Assembly (NCBI RefSeq): GCF_013394655.1
Contig: NZ_CP053351.1
Location: forward strand, 3,006,501 to 3,070,500
Source: Winogradskyella schleiferi
GTDB taxonomy: Bacteria > Bacteroidota > Bacteroidia > Flavobacteriales > Flavobacteriaceae
Direction: 5' to 3'
DNA length: 64,000 nucleotides
Positions 44,037 to 53,300 of the stretch are shown here, piece by piece. The translations under genes were made by a program, and so were the position numbers. Under the pieces are notes generated by a model. That model saw nothing but the letters and a program-made list of their open reading frames with translations, was not told the origin of the DNA and did not search any database. Every line of letters begins with the position of its first letter. The stretch's first letter is position 1.

Positions 44037-44854
44037 TGCTCCAAACGAAAAACATAGTGTTTCGATTTTTATTATTTCTATTATTAGCATGTCCACTTGT
44101 TGGATGGGCACAATTTGATATTCCGGCAAAACCAGAATTTCAAACCAGCGTTTATGATGGTATCGACTTACTTACTGAAGCTCAAAAAAACAGTTTAGAA
44201 CAGAAACTTATCCGTTATTCCGATTCTACCTCAACTCAAATAGTGTTGGCCACTATAAGTTCTACCAAAGGCGAATACATTAATTATTTGGGTGCACAAT
44301 GGGCTGAAAAATGGGGCATTGGCCAAGCAGACAAAGACAATGGTATTTTTATTTTATTGGCGCGAGACGACCGTAAAATTGGTATTAGCACAGGTAAAGG
44401 CATTGAACATTTGCTTACCGACGCCTTAAGTAAGCGCATCATCAACAATGATATCATTCCCTACTTTAAACAAAACGATTATTATGGAGGACTTAATCGT
44501 GCAACAGACGCCATTTTTGAGGTCTTAAACGGCGAATACCAAGGCACACGACAAACCGAAAGTGAGTTTCCTTTTGAAGTTCTTTTCTTCCTTTTTATCA
44601 TTTTCGTCATTTTTATCATAGCGATTTCTAAAAGTCGTGGTGGCAGAGGTGGTGGCAATCGAGGAAACCGATCGGACAGTAGAAGTATTCTCGAAGCTAT
44701 TATTTTAAGCAATATGGGACGCGGAAGTTATTCTAGAGGATCTTCTTCAGGTGGTTTTGGAGGCTTTGGAGGCGGTTCTACTGGTGGAGGTGGTTTCGGC
44801 GGAGGCTTCGGTGGCGGAAGCTTTGGAGGCGGAGGTGCTTCTGGAGGATGGTAA
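44036..44854 (+). CDS. TPM domain protein, secreted, with glycine-rich tail (YgcG-like)
   Basis: The 272-residue protein has a signal peptide (1-26, ends GWAQ), a TPM domain (30-160; VYDGIDLLTEAQKNSLEQKL and LLARDDRKIGISTGKG), a membrane span (about 175-193) and a Gly/Ser-rich tail with FGGG/FGGGS units ending GGGASGGW. The same architecture occurs in other LemA operons. The Gly tail may insert in or bind the envelope. Coupled to the previous TPM gene. Confidence 0.92.
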   Translation: MLQTKNIVFRFLLFLLLACPLVGWAQFDIPAKPEFQTSVYDGIDLLTEAQKNSLEQKLIRYSDSTSTQIVLATISSTKGEYINYLGAQWAEKWGIGQADKDNGIFILLARDDRKIGISTGKGIEHLLTDALSKRIINNDIIPYFKQNDYYGGLNRATDAIFEVLNGEYQGTRQTESEFPFEVLFFLFIIFVIFIIAISKSRGGRGGGNRGNRSDSRSILEAIILSNMGRGSYSRGSSSGGFGGFGGGSTGGGGFGGGFGGGSFGGGGASGGW

Positions 44855-44862
44855 TCCTCTTT

Positions 44863-44891
44863 GTCCTGCGGACATTTCCCCAAAGGGGAAA
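44863..44891. repeat. double hairpin repeat (GTCC..GGAC and TTTCCCC..GGGGAAA)
   Basis: GTCCTGCGGAC (44863-44873) is directly followed by TTTCCCCAAAGGGGAAA (44875-44891), a perfect 7-bp stem. It starts 9 bp after the TPM stop. It is a well-known kind of flavobacterial intergenic repeat and may also end transcription. Confidence 0.65.
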
Positions 44892-44956
44892 AACTTTAGT
44901 TTTCAGTCGCAGTATTCAGTATAAAGTGTAAAGTGTAATATTCAATTTTTCGGAAT

Positions 44957-45021
44957 TCTGAACTCTGAACTCTGAACTCTGAACTCTGAACTCTGAACTC
45001 TGAACTCTGAACTCTGAACTC
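44957..45021. repeat. heptamer array TCTGAAC, 9 units, interrupted by an IS
   Basis: Nine exact TCTGAAC units run from 44957, followed by TC, and the next bases belong to the IS end. After the IS (46343 on) the DNA reads CTCTGAACTTA, so the array continued there before the insertion. Confidence 0.9.
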
Positions 45022-45068
45022 TGTATGTCCCTAGTATAGGTTGACCACTTTAAACAAAGTGTAAACTT

Positions 45069-45467
45069 ATGAAAGCAAACATTAAACTATTAAAAAAGAA
45101 ACGAATTTATTCTGAAGAATTTAAACGACAAATCGTAAAAGATTTTGAATCTGGTCAATTTAGCGTGCCTCAATTGGAAAAATTACACAACATAAGCAAT
45201 ACATCAATTTACAGTTGGATCCATAAATTTTCTACCTTTAACGAAAAAGGTTCAAGAGTTGTAGAGATGAAAAACAGTAGTGCCCAAAAGATGAAAGAAC
45301 AACAAGCCCGAATAAAAGAGCTTGAAGCCATAGTTGGGCGTAAACAGATAAAGATAGATTATTTGGAGAAGCTAATTGATATTGCAGAAGACGATTTAAG
45401 TATAGATATCAAAAAAAATTCCAACACTCCGCAATCAACTGGTTCAGAACACATAAAGAAACACTAA
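45069..45467 (+). CDS. IS3-family transposase OrfA
   Basis: The 132-residue DNA-binding subunit has a helix-turn-helix (EEFKRQIVKDFESGQ, NISNTSIYSWIHKF) and a leucine-zipper-like coiled coil (about 75-115). It binds the inverted repeats. A run of eight A (45411-45418) lies close to its end and the OrfB frame is open from there, so a -1 frameshift could make an OrfAB fusion. Confidence 0.93.
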   Translation: MKANIKLLKKKRIYSEEFKRQIVKDFESGQFSVPQLEKLHNISNTSIYSWIHKFSTFNEKGSRVVEMKNSSAQKMKEQQARIKELEAIVGRKQIKIDYLEKLIDIAEDDLSIDIKKNSNTPQSTGSEHIKKH

Positions 45468-45475
45468 GTTTTAGT

Positions 45476-46312
45476 ATGAACCAGCTTTATAAAACCATAG
45501 GCATCAGTAAACAAGCCGTTAACCAGTATGCAAAGCGGCAAGCGGTTTTCGATAGTCGAGTGTCTCAATTAATATTAGAGGCAGATGATCTTCGGGAGGA
45601 TCATCCTGGTTGTGGAGTAGAAAAGATGTACAATATATTAGATCCGGATTTTATAGGTCGAGACCGTTTTATAGAAACCATGATGGGTCTTGGTTACAGA
45701 ATTAAAAAGAAAAGGAATTATAAACGCACAACAATAGCAGGTAAAAAGTTTTATCCCAACCTAATAAAAGGTCTAAGGGTAAACGCACCAAACGTGGTAT
45801 GGCAATCGGACATAACCTATCTGCCGCTCAACGGAAAACACTATTACGCTGTGTTTATAATAGATGTTTATACAAAAAAGATTGTTGGGTTTATCGTATC
45901 TGATAACATGAGAGCGCAAGCGAATGTAGAAGCACTTAAAATGGCAATCAAGGAAAATAATGCACCCGAGATCCATAACTCGGACAGGGGAAGCCAATAC
46001 ACTTACAGTAAATACATAGACTTACTGGTAAGCAATGGCACTAAGATAAGTATGTCTTTAAGTGGACTGGACAATGCATATGCAGAACGAATCAATAGAA
46101 CTATAAAAGAAGAATATTTAGATTATTGGAAACCAGAAACCTTCTTTCAATTAAAAAAATGTGTAGCAAAAGCAGTTAAGAATTATAATGAAAAAAGAAC
46201 ACATAAAAGTTTACCAAAAATGAGCCCAGACAATTTTGAGAAATATTGGTCAACCTTAAAACCAAAAAATAGACCCATAATGACTATTTTTAACAATGAA
46301 GTAAATAACTAA
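45476..46312 (+). CDS. IS3-family transposase OrfB (DDE integrase)
   Basis: The 278-residue catalytic subunit has the rve core with the DDE triad: Asp112 in WQSDITYL, Asp170 in HNSDRGSQY and Glu204 in NAYAERINRTIKEEYL, with spacing near 34 as expected. It starts 8 bp after OrfA, in the -1 frame; the frame is open upstream through the poly-A run. Made by reinitiation or by frameshift from OrfA. Confidence 0.93.
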   Translation: MNQLYKTIGISKQAVNQYAKRQAVFDSRVSQLILEADDLREDHPGCGVEKMYNILDPDFIGRDRFIETMMGLGYRIKKKRNYKRTTIAGKKFYPNLIKGLRVNAPNVVWQSDITYLPLNGKHYYAVFIIDVYTKKIVGFIVSDNMRAQANVEALKMAIKENNAPEIHNSDRGSQYTYSKYIDLLVSNGTKISMSLSGLDNAYAERINRTIKEEYLDYWKPETFFQLKKCVAKAVKNYNEKRTHKSLPKMSPDNFEKYWSTLKPKNRPIMTIFNNEVNN

Positions 46313-46359
46313 AAAACGGTCAACTCTATTCAGGGAAGTACACTCTGAACTTAAAATAG

Positions 46360-47664
46360 CTATTTTTTCCGCATATAAACACTTACTGGAACGCCTGAAA
46401 AATCAAATTGATCCCGTAATTTATTCTCTAAAAAACGTTTGTATGGTTCTTTTACATATTGCGGTAGATTACAGAAAAATGCAAATTGCGGTTGAGGCGT
46501 TGGCAGTTGCATGATGTATTTAATTTTTACAAACTTCCCTTTATATGCTGGAGGCGGTTGATGCTCTATTATAGGCAACAAGGTTTCATTGAGCACACTT
46601 GTTTTGATTCGTTTGGTTCTGTTATTGTAAACCTCGACCGCTGTTTCAATAGCCTTAAAAATACGTTGCTTATTTAAAACCGAAATAAAAACGATAGGCA
46701 CATCCGTAAATGGCGCAATTTCCTGTCTTATATGTTGTTCAAATTCTTTGGCTGTTTTTGTTTCTTTTTCAACTAAATCCCACTTATTAACCAAAATCAC
46801 AATCCCTTTTCGATTGCGTTCTGCCAACCAAAAAATATTCTGCACTTGGCCATCAAAACCACGTGTAGCATCTAAAACTAGCATACAAACATCACAATGT
46901 TCTATAGCTCTAACGCTTCGCATTACCGAATAAAATTCCAGATCTTCCTTTACCTTAGATTTACGACGAATACCAGCAGTATCCACCAAATTGAATTCAA
47001 ATCCAAAACGGTTATATTTAGTGTCAATAGAATCTCTTGTTGTACCAGCAATATCAGTTACAATGTAGCGCTCCTCTCCTATTAATGCATTGATGAATGA
47101 CGATTTTCCAGCGTTTGGTCTTCCAACTACGGCGAATCGAGGCAATTCATCTTCTTCGATTTCCTCTTTTTCAGGCAAAGCTTCCACCACCGCATCCAGT
47201 AAATCTCCCGTGCCACTGCCATTGATACTTGCAATAGCAAAATAGTCTCCTAAACCAAGTGAATAAAACTCAACTGCATCTTCTAAGCGTTTATTATTAT
47301 CAACCTTATTAACAACTAAAAAAACCGGCTTTTTTACTTTTCGCAATAATTGGGCAACATCCTCGTCCATACCAGTCACGCCAGATTCAACATCTACCAT
47401 AAAAATTATAGCATCGGCTTCATCGATGGCCAATTCTACTTGTTTGTCTATTTCAGCTTCAAAAACATCATCGCTACCAACCACATAACCACCTGTGTCT
47501 ATCAAAGAAAATTCTTTACCATTCCAATCCGTTTTGCCATAATGACGATCGCGTGTAACACCACTGACAGCATCAACGATTGCTTCACGTCTTTTAATAA
47601 GACGGTTAAAAAATGTCGATTTCCCTACATTTGGACGACCTACTACAGCGACTATATTGCTCAT
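46360..47664 (-). CDS. der: GTPase Der (EngA)
   Basis: The 434-residue protein has two consecutive GTPase domains (G1 GRPNVGKST at 7-15 and GRPNAGKSS at about 182-190; NKVD and NKWD motifs) and a C-terminal KH-like domain. It is essential for 50S ribosome assembly. I start at 47664 because the first GTPase begins there. The IS element ends 17 bp from its stop codon. Confidence 0.97.
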   Translation of the reverse strand: MSNIVAVVGRPNVGKSTFFNRLIKRREAIVDAVSGVTRDRHYGKTDWNGKEFSLIDTGGYVVGSDDVFEAEIDKQVELAIDEADAIIFMVDVESGVTGMDEDVAQLLRKVKKPVFLVVNKVDNNKRLEDAVEFYSLGLGDYFAIASINGSGTGDLLDAVVEALPEKEEIEEDELPRFAVVGRPNAGKSSFINALIGEERYIVTDIAGTTRDSIDTKYNRFGFEFNLVDTAGIRRKSKVKEDLEFYSVMRSVRAIEHCDVCMLVLDATRGFDGQVQNIFWLAERNRKGIVILVNKWDLVEKETKTAKEFEQHIRQEIAPFTDVPIVFISVLNKQRIFKAIETAVEVYNNRTKRIKTSVLNETLLPIIEHQPPPAYKGKFVKIKYIMQLPTPQPQFAFFCNLPQYVKEPYKRFLENKLRDQFDFSGVPVSVYMRKK

Positions 47665-47685
47665 TGATTTTAATTTTAATGAGGA

Positions 47686-47693
47686 CAAAGATA
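47686..47693 (-). promoter_or_regulatory. candidate -7 box for der
   Basis: TATCTTTG on the minus strand fits TAnnTTTG, 22 nt before the der ATG. Confidence 0.45.
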
Positions 47694-47707
47694 CTATATA
47701 CTTATTG

Positions 47708-47753
47708 AACTCATCTCGACTTTTTCTTTTAAACCGAAAAGTAAAGATGAGTT
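47708..47753. other. long hairpin just upstream of the der promoter
   Basis: AACTCATCT (47708-47716) pairs exactly with AGATGAGTT (47745-47753), with ACTTTT..AAAAGT pairing inside. It lies about 15 bp upstream of the der -7 box, so on DNA it could be an operator. No gene nearby would use it as a terminator. Confidence 0.5.
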
Positions 47754-48093
47754 CTCAAGTTTTGTTTCACTATTAATCACTTTTCACATAACACGTGGAA
47801 AACAATGAAATTATAAAAACACTCACAAAACATCAGAAAAAAAACAGAAAAAAAATTGTTAACATCCTGTTGATAACAAGTATTGGATTCAGGTATAAAG
47901 CCCATATTTTTAGTAATTTTATTGCGTGCATAGAATTAAGATTTTATGTATAGTTTGTCGTGAACATTAACGAACACATTATCCCAAGGAACAGCCCCTT
48001 TCTTGGAAGCTTTTTATGGGTCTTGACAAAATATATGGTATTTGAATACTTGCATCAAATACCAACTATCATAATTAAATATTTTAAAAAAGA
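47754..48093. other. intergenic, no gene seen
   Basis: This 340-bp AT-rich stretch lies between the divergent der and LysM genes. It holds A-rich tracts around 47830-47860 and otherwise nothing I can identify; the LysM promoter should lie here. Confidence 0.4.
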
Positions 48094-50193
48094 ATGGGGA
48101 AATTTTTTACGCTAATTATAGTTTTGATTATAAGCTCTCAACTTGTAATAGCCCAAGAGAACTATTTTGACCATACCATCCAAAAAGGTGAAAATGTTTA
48201 TATGATATCAAGACGGTATAACGTAAGTCCGAATGCCATTTTCGAACTTAATCCAGGTTCTAGAGACATTATTTATGCCGGAAGAACTTTGCGAATTCCC
48301 ACTGCAAATCCACCTACCGGAAATACCGTAATTAACGATAATCAAGTTCGTAATTACGAAGTAAAACGTGGCGAGACAAAATCAGGACTTTCTAGACGTT
48401 TTGGCGTTAGTATTACCATGCTAGAACAACAGAATCCGCATATAATAAGAATGCTACAAGCGGGTCATATAATTAATTTAGATAAAACCATAAAAGAAGA
48501 AACTCGCGTAGCTAAGCAAGGTGAACACATTGTAATAAAAGGCGAAACACTTTGGGGAATTGCTAGAGAAAATGGCATTAGCGTTGCTCAACTTGAAGCC
48601 GCAAACGCAGGTCGTTTATCAGAATTTTTACAAATTGGACAAACTTTAACTATTCCGGATAATGACTATGAAGTTGTAAATGATGGCGAGTATTTGGTAA
48701 AACGTGGTGATACCAAGTTTAGATTGGCACAGCGCTTTAACATGACCATTGCTCAACTTGAAGAAAAAAACCCTCATATCAAAGAATTGTTGATGGCTGG
48801 CCATGTACTTGATGTTGACAATTCAGCAGGAAATTCCATTGCGAATACGGAGGAAGAAACGTCTAATTCGGATAATTCTGAACGTATTATATCTGAAGGT
48901 GATTATAAAGATTACGTCATCCAACCGAAGGAAACACTTTATGGCTTGGCAAGAAAAGCTGGCATGACGATTGAAGCATTTACAACTTTAAATCCAAAAT
49001 TATTGGTTACTGTAAATACTGGAGATATAATAAAGATGCCCAAAAATGTAACCCAAACTGTTGAAAACACAAACGTTACTGCTAACAACACCCAAAAAAC
49101 CATAACAACAACTAATAGCAATAGAAATGAAGCGCTATACGATAATTTAGATACAGAAACGGCCAATGGTATTTACTTTTATACGCCATTTTCCAGTGAA
49201 GAATTGAGTTCTCCCGAAGAGAGAGATAGAATGGTAAATGTGAATACGGACTTTCAAAAATATATTGATTTTTTCCAAGGTGCTCAAATTGCTATTGATT
49301 CTGCTAAAGCTTTAGACTTAAATTTTGATGTGACTTTAATCAAAAAGAACATTGCCAGAACCCAATTGGAAATTGAAAGTCCAACTAAGAAAAACGCAAT
49401 TCTTGTTCCTTTTTTGGATAATGCCTCTCATTACCCAAAATTTCAATCAAATGAAGTCATTTCCGTAATAGGTATTGAATCTAATATCAGCTCTAAAGAC
49501 AGCCTAAAAGTATACAAATCTGTTCCTTCTGAGAATTTTCAAAAAACAAAAACATTGAACTATTTGGCAAAACAAAATGCGAATGTAATTGTGGTCAGTG
49601 ATCTTGATGAAGCGAGAAATAAGAATTTAATCCTGAACACTATTCCGAAAGCTCAATTTTTAAAAGTTGATAAGGCAGGTTTTTTTGATGCAGATGATTT
49701 AGACAAAGCATTAAGTAAAGACCAATTAAATTATATCGTCTTGGATAGTGATAAAACAATTATCCTTCTCAATTCTACGACTGCTTTAATGGGTAAATTA
49801 TCAGATCATAATATTCAGTTGGTAATGCTGAAATCGTCTTTATTACCTAATCAAAGTGAGGTTTCAGATATGAGGTATCGTGTTTTAAAACTCATATTCC
49901 CAGCCATTACGGATCCGAGAAACAGAAAAGGAGTTAACGATTTTATTGCTAATTACGAAACTATATTTGGGACGAAACCATCAAGATTTGCAGAATTGGG
50001 ATTTGATGTAACCTTCGACACCTTGCTGAGGTTGTCTCAAAACTCATCGTTTGAAAACACCGTAAACACGGTTGTTTCAGAACATCCACACCTAAAATTT
50101 GATTATCAAAAAATAAATGATACTAGTTATTCTAATTCAGGCATTCATTTAATGCAATATAATTCAAATGAAGGCATGATAGAACTTGAATAA
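48094..50193 (+). CDS. LysM protein with receptor-like C-terminal domain
   Basis: The 699-residue protein has a signal peptide (1-20, ends VIAQ) and five LysM peptidoglycan-binding modules (about 26-70, 85-130, 148-190, 205-250 and 270-312). After a Thr/Asn linker (320-345) comes a 340-residue domain resembling a periplasmic binding protein-like fold (ILVPFLDNASHYPKFQSN, then ISVIGIESNISS). LysM plus binding-protein-like halves occur in flavobacterial envelope proteins of unknown function. Monocistronic, upstream of the adhesin by 192 bp. Confidence 0.85.
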   Translation: MGKFFTLIIVLIISSQLVIAQENYFDHTIQKGENVYMISRRYNVSPNAIFELNPGSRDIIYAGRTLRIPTANPPTGNTVINDNQVRNYEVKRGETKSGLSRRFGVSITMLEQQNPHIIRMLQAGHIINLDKTIKEETRVAKQGEHIVIKGETLWGIARENGISVAQLEAANAGRLSEFLQIGQTLTIPDNDYEVVNDGEYLVKRGDTKFRLAQRFNMTIAQLEEKNPHIKELLMAGHVLDVDNSAGNSIANTEEETSNSDNSERIISEGDYKDYVIQPKETLYGLARKAGMTIEAFTTLNPKLLVTVNTGDIIKMPKNVTQTVENTNVTANNTQKTITTTNSNRNEALYDNLDTETANGIYFYTPFSSEELSSPEERDRMVNVNTDFQKYIDFFQGAQIAIDSAKALDLNFDVTLIKKNIARTQLEIESPTKKNAILVPFLDNASHYPKFQSNEVISVIGIESNISSKDSLKVYKSVPSENFQKTKTLNYLAKQNANVIVVSDLDEARNKNLILNTIPKAQFLKVDKAGFFDADDLDKALSKDQLNYIVLDSDKTIILLNSTTALMGKLSDHNIQLVMLKSSLLPNQSEVSDMRYRVLKLIFPAITDPRNRKGVNDFIANYETIFGTKPSRFAELGFDVTFDTLLRLSQNSSFENTVNTVVSEHPHLKFDYQKINDTSYSNSGIHLMQYNSNEGMIELE

Positions 50194-50385
50194 TGCGTCT
50201 AAAAGACGAATAAAATAAATGTATAAAACTGTTATATTTTAATTTTGCTATGTAAATGCTATTTACATATATTTGTTTCCCCCTTAATCTGACAAATTAG
50301 CAAGACAACGGTTTTATTTTGAACTTGCTGTTCTTAATCCATGGCATCGATTTCAACTAAAAGTAATTATTATTAAATTTTTTTA

Positions 50386-53300
50386 ATGAAAGCCAAACAG
50401 CACCGTTTTAAATGTTACCCCATACTTGTAACATTTATTCTTATATTAATTACCTGCGGTTCAACTTCAACCTATGCACAATGCCCAACCGTAACTAATA
50501 ACTCGCAAACGTTTTGCGATATACAGTCTATTTTAGTAGGGGATTTACAAGCCACTGATAATGGTGGAGGTATTGTTTGGTATGAAACAGCTACGTCAAC
50601 TACACCTTTACCAAATTCTGCCAGTCTTATAAGTGGTGAGGATTACTATGCCGACGATAATACTGGGACATGTGGTCCACGAGCGCGAGTAGACATTACT
50701 ATTTACGGCCCACCAGTTGGAAGTCCCTTTCAAGGCGTTTGTTTAGATGATCCTACACTAGCAACTGTTGCGAGTTTAGAAGCCATAGGAAACGATGTGC
50801 AATGGTACCTATCACCTTCAGGAGGCACGCCATTAAATGATACTGACATATTAATGGATGACACATTATACTATGCAGATCAAGCCAGTCTAGATGGAAG
50901 TTGTAGAACATCGAGGTTAACTGTATTGGTAAATGTTGGCGCAACGCCTATGCCTATAGGAGATATGATTCAAAACTTTTGTAGCGCACCAGGATCCGTA
51001 CCAACCGTTGGAGATTTAGTAGCTAGTGGCAATAACAATTGGTATATCTCATTATTCTCTGCATTTCCTTTACCAGCAAATACGCCATTAATTAATGGGC
51101 AAACGTATTATGGGACCACTTTAGATCCTCCGTGTGAAAGTACAGCCCGACTTATGGTTGTGGTAATTTTGGATATAGGTCCCAATGCAGGCGAAGATGG
51201 GATATTAGATATTTGTGATAATAATTTGGGTACAACTTTTGACCTTTTCACTTCTCTTGGTGGTACACCTGATGCTGGAGGTTCATGGTCACCATCATTA
51301 AATAGCGGAACTGGTGTTTATGATCCAAATATTGATCCTACTGGAGATTACACCTATACTGTAGTTTCAGGAAATAGTTGTCCCGATGAGTCTGCAAAGG
51401 TTACTGTTTCCATAATTCCAGAACCAAATGCAGGAACAAACGGCACATCGAATCTATGTAACAACAATGGACCTGTCGATTTATTTTTAAGTTTAGGTGG
51501 TACTCCTGAAATAGGTGGAGTCTGGTCGCCAGCTCTCGCAAGTGGCACAGGAATATTTGATCCAGCTTTAGACGCAGATGGTATTTATACCTACACCGTA
51601 ACTGGAACCGCACCTTGCCCTGATGCTTCGGCAACAGTTGATGTTTCCGTTACAACGTTTAATGATGCTGGTGAAGACGGAACTATAGATATTTGCGATA
51701 ATAACGGAACCATAGATTTATTTGACAGCCTTGGCGGCACACCAGATACTGGTGGCATTTGGTCGCCATCATTAAATAGCGGAACGGGAATTTTTGATCC
51801 ATTAGTTGATTCTGCAGGCAATTATACCTATTCCTTTACAGGAAATGCGCCTTGTCCGGATGAATCTGCAACGGTTGCAGTAACCGTTGTACCATTACCA
51901 ATTGCTGGCTCTGATGGTTCACTTACCATTTGTAGTAATGATTTTGCATTAGTCGATTTATTTGATAGCCTCGGTGGTACACCAGAAGTTGGTGGAACTT
52001 GGACTCCTGCACTTAATAGTGGAACAGGAATTTTTAATCCTTCAATTGATACCGCTGGAATTTATACGTACACAATATCAGGAACACCGCCATGTTCTGA
52101 TGTTTCGGCAGAAGTAAATGTTGTAGTAATAGAAGCACCAGATGCAGGAATTGATGCTGTGGTCGATATATGTGATAACGAAGGAACAATTAATTTGTTC
52201 GATGCGCTTGAAGGCACACCTGAAGTCGGGGGAACTTGGACGCCTGCTCTTGCGAGTGGCACCAATATATTTGACCCTTTAGTTGATGCTGATGGCACTT
52301 ATACCTATACGGTTACAGGAACTAGTCCTTGTGCTGATGCAACGGCAACCGTAACAATTTCAATAATACCTTTTCAAAATGCCGGATCGGACGGTTCGCT
52401 AACCGTTTGTAGCAATGATGGCGCAATTGATCTTTTCGATAGTCTTGGTGGTACACCTGAAACAGGAGGAACTTGGACACCATCGCTAACAAGTGGTACA
52501 GGACTATTTGATCCTTCTATTGATACGGCTGGAACATACACTTATACAACCTCAGGAACTGGACCTTGTAGTGATGACACAGCCATCGTTGAAGTCTCCA
52601 TAGAAATTGCTCCGAATGCAGGTATGGATGGCGTAGAAAATATTTGTAGTAATAACGGAACATTCGATTTGTTTGATAGTCTTAGTGGCACACCTGATGT
52701 TGGTGGTACCTGGACACCTGCATTAACTAGTGGTACAGGAATATTTGACCCTTTGGTTGATGCTGATGGCACCTATACCTACACGGTTACAGGTACATCT
52801 CCTTGTGCTGATGATACAGCTACGGTTAACATAACAGTTTCACCTTTCCAAGAAGCCGGAATTGATGGTTCAGTTACTGTTTGTACTGATGATGGTACGA
52901 TTGATCTTTTTGATAGTCTTGGAGGTACTCCTGAAACTGGAGGAATTTGGACACCTACATTAACAAGTGGAACAGGAATTTTTGATCCTTTAGTTGATAC
53001 AGCTGGCACTTATACCTATACAATTTCTGGAACAGGAACCTGTATCGATGATTCAGCAACAGTTATAGTTTCTATAGAAACAGCTCCTGATGCTGGTTTA
53101 GATGGCATGCTAACGTTATGTAGCTTGAACAGTTCTGCAGATTTATTTAATAGTCTTGGTGGTATGCCTGAAACAGGAGGAACATGGTCACCTGCTCTTA
53201 CGAGTGGAACAGGAGTTTTTGATGCCAGCTTAGATCCTGAAGGCGTTTATACCTACACAATTAACTCGGCTTTATGTGGAAACAGTTCAGCAACGGTCAC

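Larger units (their letters stand above)
45022..46342 (+). mobile_element. IS3-family insertion sequence, complete (1321 bp)
   Basis: The ends are imperfect inverted repeats of about 30 bp (left TGTATGTCCCT..ATAGGTTGACC; right, complement, TGTACTTCCCT..ATAGAGTTGACC). It carries OrfA and OrfB transposase genes. A 3-bp direct duplication CTC flanks it (45019-45021 and 46343-46345). Both genes are open, so it may still be active. Confidence 0.93.

Noticed and set aside
44957..45021. CRISPR array or attachment site
   Set aside because: The unit is 7 bp with no spacers; the IS flanks show simple target duplication, not site-specific recombination.
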